This document shows, piece after piece, positions 61,574 to 64,000 of a stretch of 64,000 nt of DNA (the stretch's first letter is position 1; each line of letters starts with the position of its first letter). The position numbers and the translations under genes were made by a program. The DNA comes from Anaerofustis sp. Its GTDB lineage: Bacteria; Bacillota; Clostridia; Eubacteriales; Anaerofustaceae. Location of the stretch: assembly GCF_019420015.1 (NCBI RefSeq), contig NZ_JAHZIA010000027.1:8944-72943 (forward strand). The letters are read 5' to 3'. Under the pieces are notes generated by a model. It was not told the DNA's origin. It was given only the letters and a program-made list of their open reading frames with translations, and did not search any database.

Positions 61574-63484
61574 ATGAATAATTACGGTTTTATAAAAGTT
61601 GCTGCGGGAGTACCGAAAATAAAAGTCGCAAATCCCGAATATAACAAAGAACAAATAAAAGAGCTTATGGACAAAGCTTTTAAAGAAGGCGCAAAAATAC
61701 TTGTAACTCCGGAGCTATCCGTAAGTGCATATACATGTGCAGATTTGTTTTTTCAAGATACTCTTTTGGATAAATGTGAAAAAGCATTAAAAGATATAGT
61801 TTTATACAGTAAAGATATGGATATGGCTGTTATTGTAGGAATGCCTGTAAAATACAAATATTCACTTTATAATTGTGCGGTAATAATATTAAACGGCAAA
61901 ATCCTCGGTGTTATACCAAAAGAATATATCCCTGTTCACAATGAATTTTATGAAAAAAGATGGTTTGCCAGCGGAAAAGATATATATGATGAAATAGATC
62001 TTGCAGGTGAAAAAGTACCTTTTGGTAAGATGTTGTTTAAATTCAGAGAAGATTTAACTGTGGGTATTGAAGTATGCGAAGATTTATGGGTACCGATATC
62101 ACCAAGCAGCAAGCTTGCACTTAACGGAGCAAACTTGATACTTAATATATCTGCAAGCAATGAAGTAGTATCAAAAGATGAATACAGAACAAATTTAATT
62201 CTCTCACAAAGTGCAAAATGTTTGTGTGGATATGTTTATGTATCCGCAGGAGTACATGAGTCTACAACAGACTTACTGTTTGGAGGAAGCAGCATAATTG
62301 CCGAAAACGGAACAATGATAAATAAAGGCAAACGCTTTATAAGACAAAACAATCTAAACTATGGATATATTGATCTTGGCAAATTAAACTTTCAAAGAAT
62401 ACAAAACATGAGCTTCAATGACAACAAAAACGAATACGAAGAAGAATATGAAATAATAGAATGTTATTTTAAAAACAACGATATAAATGGATTTGACAGA
62501 TATATAAGCCCGCATCCTTTTATACCAAACAGCGAAGATTTAAGAATGGAAAGATGCAACGAAATATTCAGTATTCAATCTTCTGCCCTCGCAAAAAGAC
62601 TTGAACACACAGGAATGAAAAAACTTGTAGTCGGTATTTCGGGAGGGCTGGATTCAACACTGGCTTTGCTTGTAGCAAATGAAACAATGAAACTCTTAGA
62701 TTTACCAAGTGAAAATATCATAGGTATAACAATGCCGGGATTCGGAACTACCGACAGAACATATACAAATGCAATTGAATTGATGAAATCCTTAAAAGTC
62801 ACAATAAAAGAAATAAGCATTAAAGAAGCAGCAACACTTCATATGAAGGATATAGAACACGATATAAATATCCACGATATAACTTATGAAAATACCCAAG
62901 CAAGAGAAAGAACCCAAATACTTATGGATATGGCAAACAAAAACGGAGCTCTTCTCGTAGGGACGGGTGATCTTAGCGAAATGGCACTCGGATGGTGCAC
63001 ATACAACGGAGACCATATGAGTATGTACGGAGTAAATGCGAGCATACCAAAGACACTTGTTTCACACCTTGTAAGAACAGTCGCAATGATAAGCGATAAA
63101 AATACAAAAGAAATTCTTCTTGACATACTGGATACTCCTGTAAGTCCGGAATTACTTCCGCCGACAAAAGACGGTAAAATAGCACAAAAGACGGAAGACA
63201 ATATAGGTCCTTATGAGTTACATGACTTTTTCTTATATTATTTCATAAGGTGCGGAGCTAAGAAAAGTAAACTTCATTTTCTTGCCAAACAGGCTTTTAA
63301 AGAAAAATATTCTGATGAAGTAATAGAAAAATGGCTTAATAATTTTATGAAGAGATTCTTTATATCTCAATTCAAACGTTCGTGTACGCCTGATGCACCG
63401 AAAGTAGGATCTGTAAGTCTGAGCCCGAGAGGGGATTTCAGAATGCCAAGTGATGCGGATTTCTCATCTTGGTTGGAAGATTAA
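61574..63484 (+). CDS. nadE: Glutamine-dependent NAD+ synthetase
   Basis: The 636-residue two-domain enzyme amidates deamido-NAD to NAD+. The N-terminal nitrilase-type glutaminase domain (about 1-290) has Glu in TPELSVSAYTC, the Lys segment PKEYIPVHNEFYEKRWF and Cys in VGIEVCEDLWVP. The C-terminal NAD synthase (about 330-636) has the ATP loop VGISGGLDSTLALLV and GTGDLSEMALGW. The long form is complete. GAAGG precedes the ATG. It is monocistronic between two hairpins. Confidence 0.96.
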   Translation: MNNYGFIKVAAGVPKIKVANPEYNKEQIKELMDKAFKEGAKILVTPELSVSAYTCADLFFQDTLLDKCEKALKDIVLYSKDMDMAVIVGMPVKYKYSLYNCAVIILNGKILGVIPKEYIPVHNEFYEKRWFASGKDIYDEIDLAGEKVPFGKMLFKFREDLTVGIEVCEDLWVPISPSSKLALNGANLILNISASNEVVSKDEYRTNLILSQSAKCLCGYVYVSAGVHESTTDLLFGGSSIIAENGTMINKGKRFIRQNNLNYGYIDLGKLNFQRIQNMSFNDNKNEYEEEYEIIECYFKNNDINGFDRYISPHPFIPNSEDLRMERCNEIFSIQSSALAKRLEHTGMKKLVVGISGGLDSTLALLVANETMKLLDLPSENIIGITMPGFGTTDRTYTNAIELMKSLKVTIKEISIKEAATLHMKDIEHDINIHDITYENTQARERTQILMDMANKNGALLVGTGDLSEMALGWCTYNGDHMSMYGVNASIPKTLVSHLVRTVAMISDKNTKEILLDILDTPVSPELLPPTKDGKIAQKTEDNIGPYELHDFFLYYFIRCGAKKSKLHFLAKQAFKEKYSDEVIEKWLNNFMKRFFISQFKRSCTPDAPKVGSVSLSPRGDFRMPSDADFSSWLED

Positions 63485-63492
63485 AAATAATT

Positions 63493-63533
63493 AAATAAAA
63501 AAGACTTTCAAGTTTTGAAAGTCTTTTTTATTT
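63493..63533 (+). terminator. Bidirectional terminator between nadE and thrB
   Basis: An 18-bp stem (63493-63510 with 63516-63533), AAATAAAAAAGACTTTCA and its complement, flanked by A- and T-runs. Confidence 0.9.
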
Positions 63534-63542
63534 ATCTTCTAA

Positions 63543-64000
63543 TTAATACTTAACTCCATTAAAATCGATATTCAATGGATATAAATCATATTTATCTTTT
63601 AGATTACACAAATCCGCTTTTAATTTCTTTAAATCTATGTCTCCTTCATAAACCCCCATAATTGTAGGTCCGGCACCTGAGAGATAAGTACCAACAAAAC
63701 CATACTGTTGTGTTAATTTCACAACATCATCATAACCGTTTATAAGAGATTTTCTATAAGGTTCATGTACTCTGTCATGCAAAGCATCTTTCACGAAATC
63801 ACTCTTCCCGCTTTCTAGGGCAAGAGGAAGCAAAGCAGCTCTTTGAATATTAAATACAACATCTTCCCTTGAGTATTTGTCAGGAAGTACATTCCTCGCT
63901 TTTTTCGTAGACAATTTAAAGCGGGGAATAAAAGCACAAATTCTATATTTTTTATGCGTATTTATCTTGTAATACTTAAATTCCGTATCCTCTTTATAAG
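63543..64000 (-). CDS. thrB: Homoserine kinase, C-terminal part (runs off the window)
   Basis: The visible 152 codons are the C-terminal part of a GHMP kinase that phosphorylates homoserine in threonine synthesis. FIPRFKLSTKKARNVLP and NIQRAALLPLALESG match homoserine kinase, and YLSGAGPTIMGVYE is the family C-terminal motif. The frame stays open to the right edge (codons such as EDTEFKYYKINTHKKYRICA are in frame), so a start at TTG 63914 would be false. Aspartokinase at 43018 feeds the same pathway. Confidence 0.88.
   Translation of the reverse strand, partial: YKEDTEFKYYKINTHKKYRICAFIPRFKLSTKKARNVLPDKYSREDVVFNIQRAALLPLALESGKSDFVKDALHDRVHEPYRKSLINGYDDVVKLTQQYGFVGTYLSGAGPTIMGVYEGDIDLKKLKADLCNLKDKYDLYPLNIDFNGVKY

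Noticed and set aside
63543..63914. Complete 123-residue protein starting at TTG 63914
   Set aside because: The frame continues upstream to the window edge with homoserine-kinase-like codons, so this is a partial gene and not a short protein.
1..64000. CRISPR arrays, insertion sequences, phage or restriction systems
   Set aside because: No regularly spaced repeats, transposase, integrase, Cas, methylase or toxin-antitoxin gene was recognised. The YgjP-like gene at 33879 sometimes lies in restriction loci, but here it is next to proC.

Overview
The window is AT-rich DNA from a spore-forming member of the Clostridia (Bacillota). The low GC, strong Shine-Dalgarno sites, many intrinsic hairpin-T terminators and gene families all fit. 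Spore genes are present: cotJABC, spoIIM, a dacF-type carboxypeptidase, ymxH, tepA and a SpoIIQ-like LytM protein whose upstream region matches a sigma-F promoter. Reverse rubrerythrin, a flavin reductase-rubredoxin fusion and a PerR-type regulator indicate an anaerobe defending itself against oxygen. I do not name a species. No CRISPR array, transposase, prophage or conjugation gene was seen.

Layout. 1-8.2 kb: the tail of ychF, two small membrane proteins, a cobalamin-type radical SAM protein, a lipoprotein, then the rightward run recD2, two tandem comFC-like genes and hpf. 8.3-18.5 kb: a DUF5317 membrane protein with a very long acidic tail, tcdA, ung, lepB, a leftward metallo-beta-lactamase-fold gene, a DUF4342 protein with a two-component system, an EpsC-type serine acetyltransferase, a DUF378 protein, and a small Cys-rich protein beside a DUF134 regulator. 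18.5-23.7 kb, leftward: a HIT protein and a cluster for a polyol-phosphate (teichoic-acid-like) polymer: SDR reductase, TarI-type cytidylyltransferase, CDP-glycerol-type polymerase and an export ABC transporter. 23.8-32.4 kb: reverse rubrerythrin with a cysteine-free PerR, a COG2426 membrane protein, the SpoIIQ-like gene, prfA, a glucosaminidase, two lipoproteins, the rubredoxin fusion and a BaiA-like SDR.

32.7-45.0 kb: two serine tRNAs, proC, a YgjP-type metalloprotease, CorA, RidA, cotJABC, dacF (apparently without a signal peptide), spoIIM, a NUDIX hydrolase, nrdR, dut, an unknown membrane protein, and ymxH, aspartokinase and tepA in an order that recalls Bacillus. 45.0-61.3 kb: one 16-kb leftward glycan locus. 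It encodes a complete PglF-E-D-C route to undecaprenyl-linked di-N-acetylbacillosamine, a complete WbpA-B-E-D route to UDP-2,3-diacetamido-glucuronic acid, three glycosyltransferases, two Wzy/WaaL-like membrane proteins and a Wzx flippase. 61.5-64 kb: glutamine-dependent NAD synthetase and the 3' part of homoserine kinase, which runs off the end.

The most notable observations are: the diNAcBac plus diacetamido-glucuronate glycan locus, with a strong terminator after its first gene; a PerR with no cysteine but all regulatory-metal ligands, preceded by a near-perfect Per box; the acidic-tailed DUF5317 protein with a buried Gly/Ala hydrophobic segment; a dacF whose signal peptide seems lost; a possible structured RNA near 13.66-13.74 kb; and an 850-bp gene-free stretch with an orphan terminator and a distant promoter.
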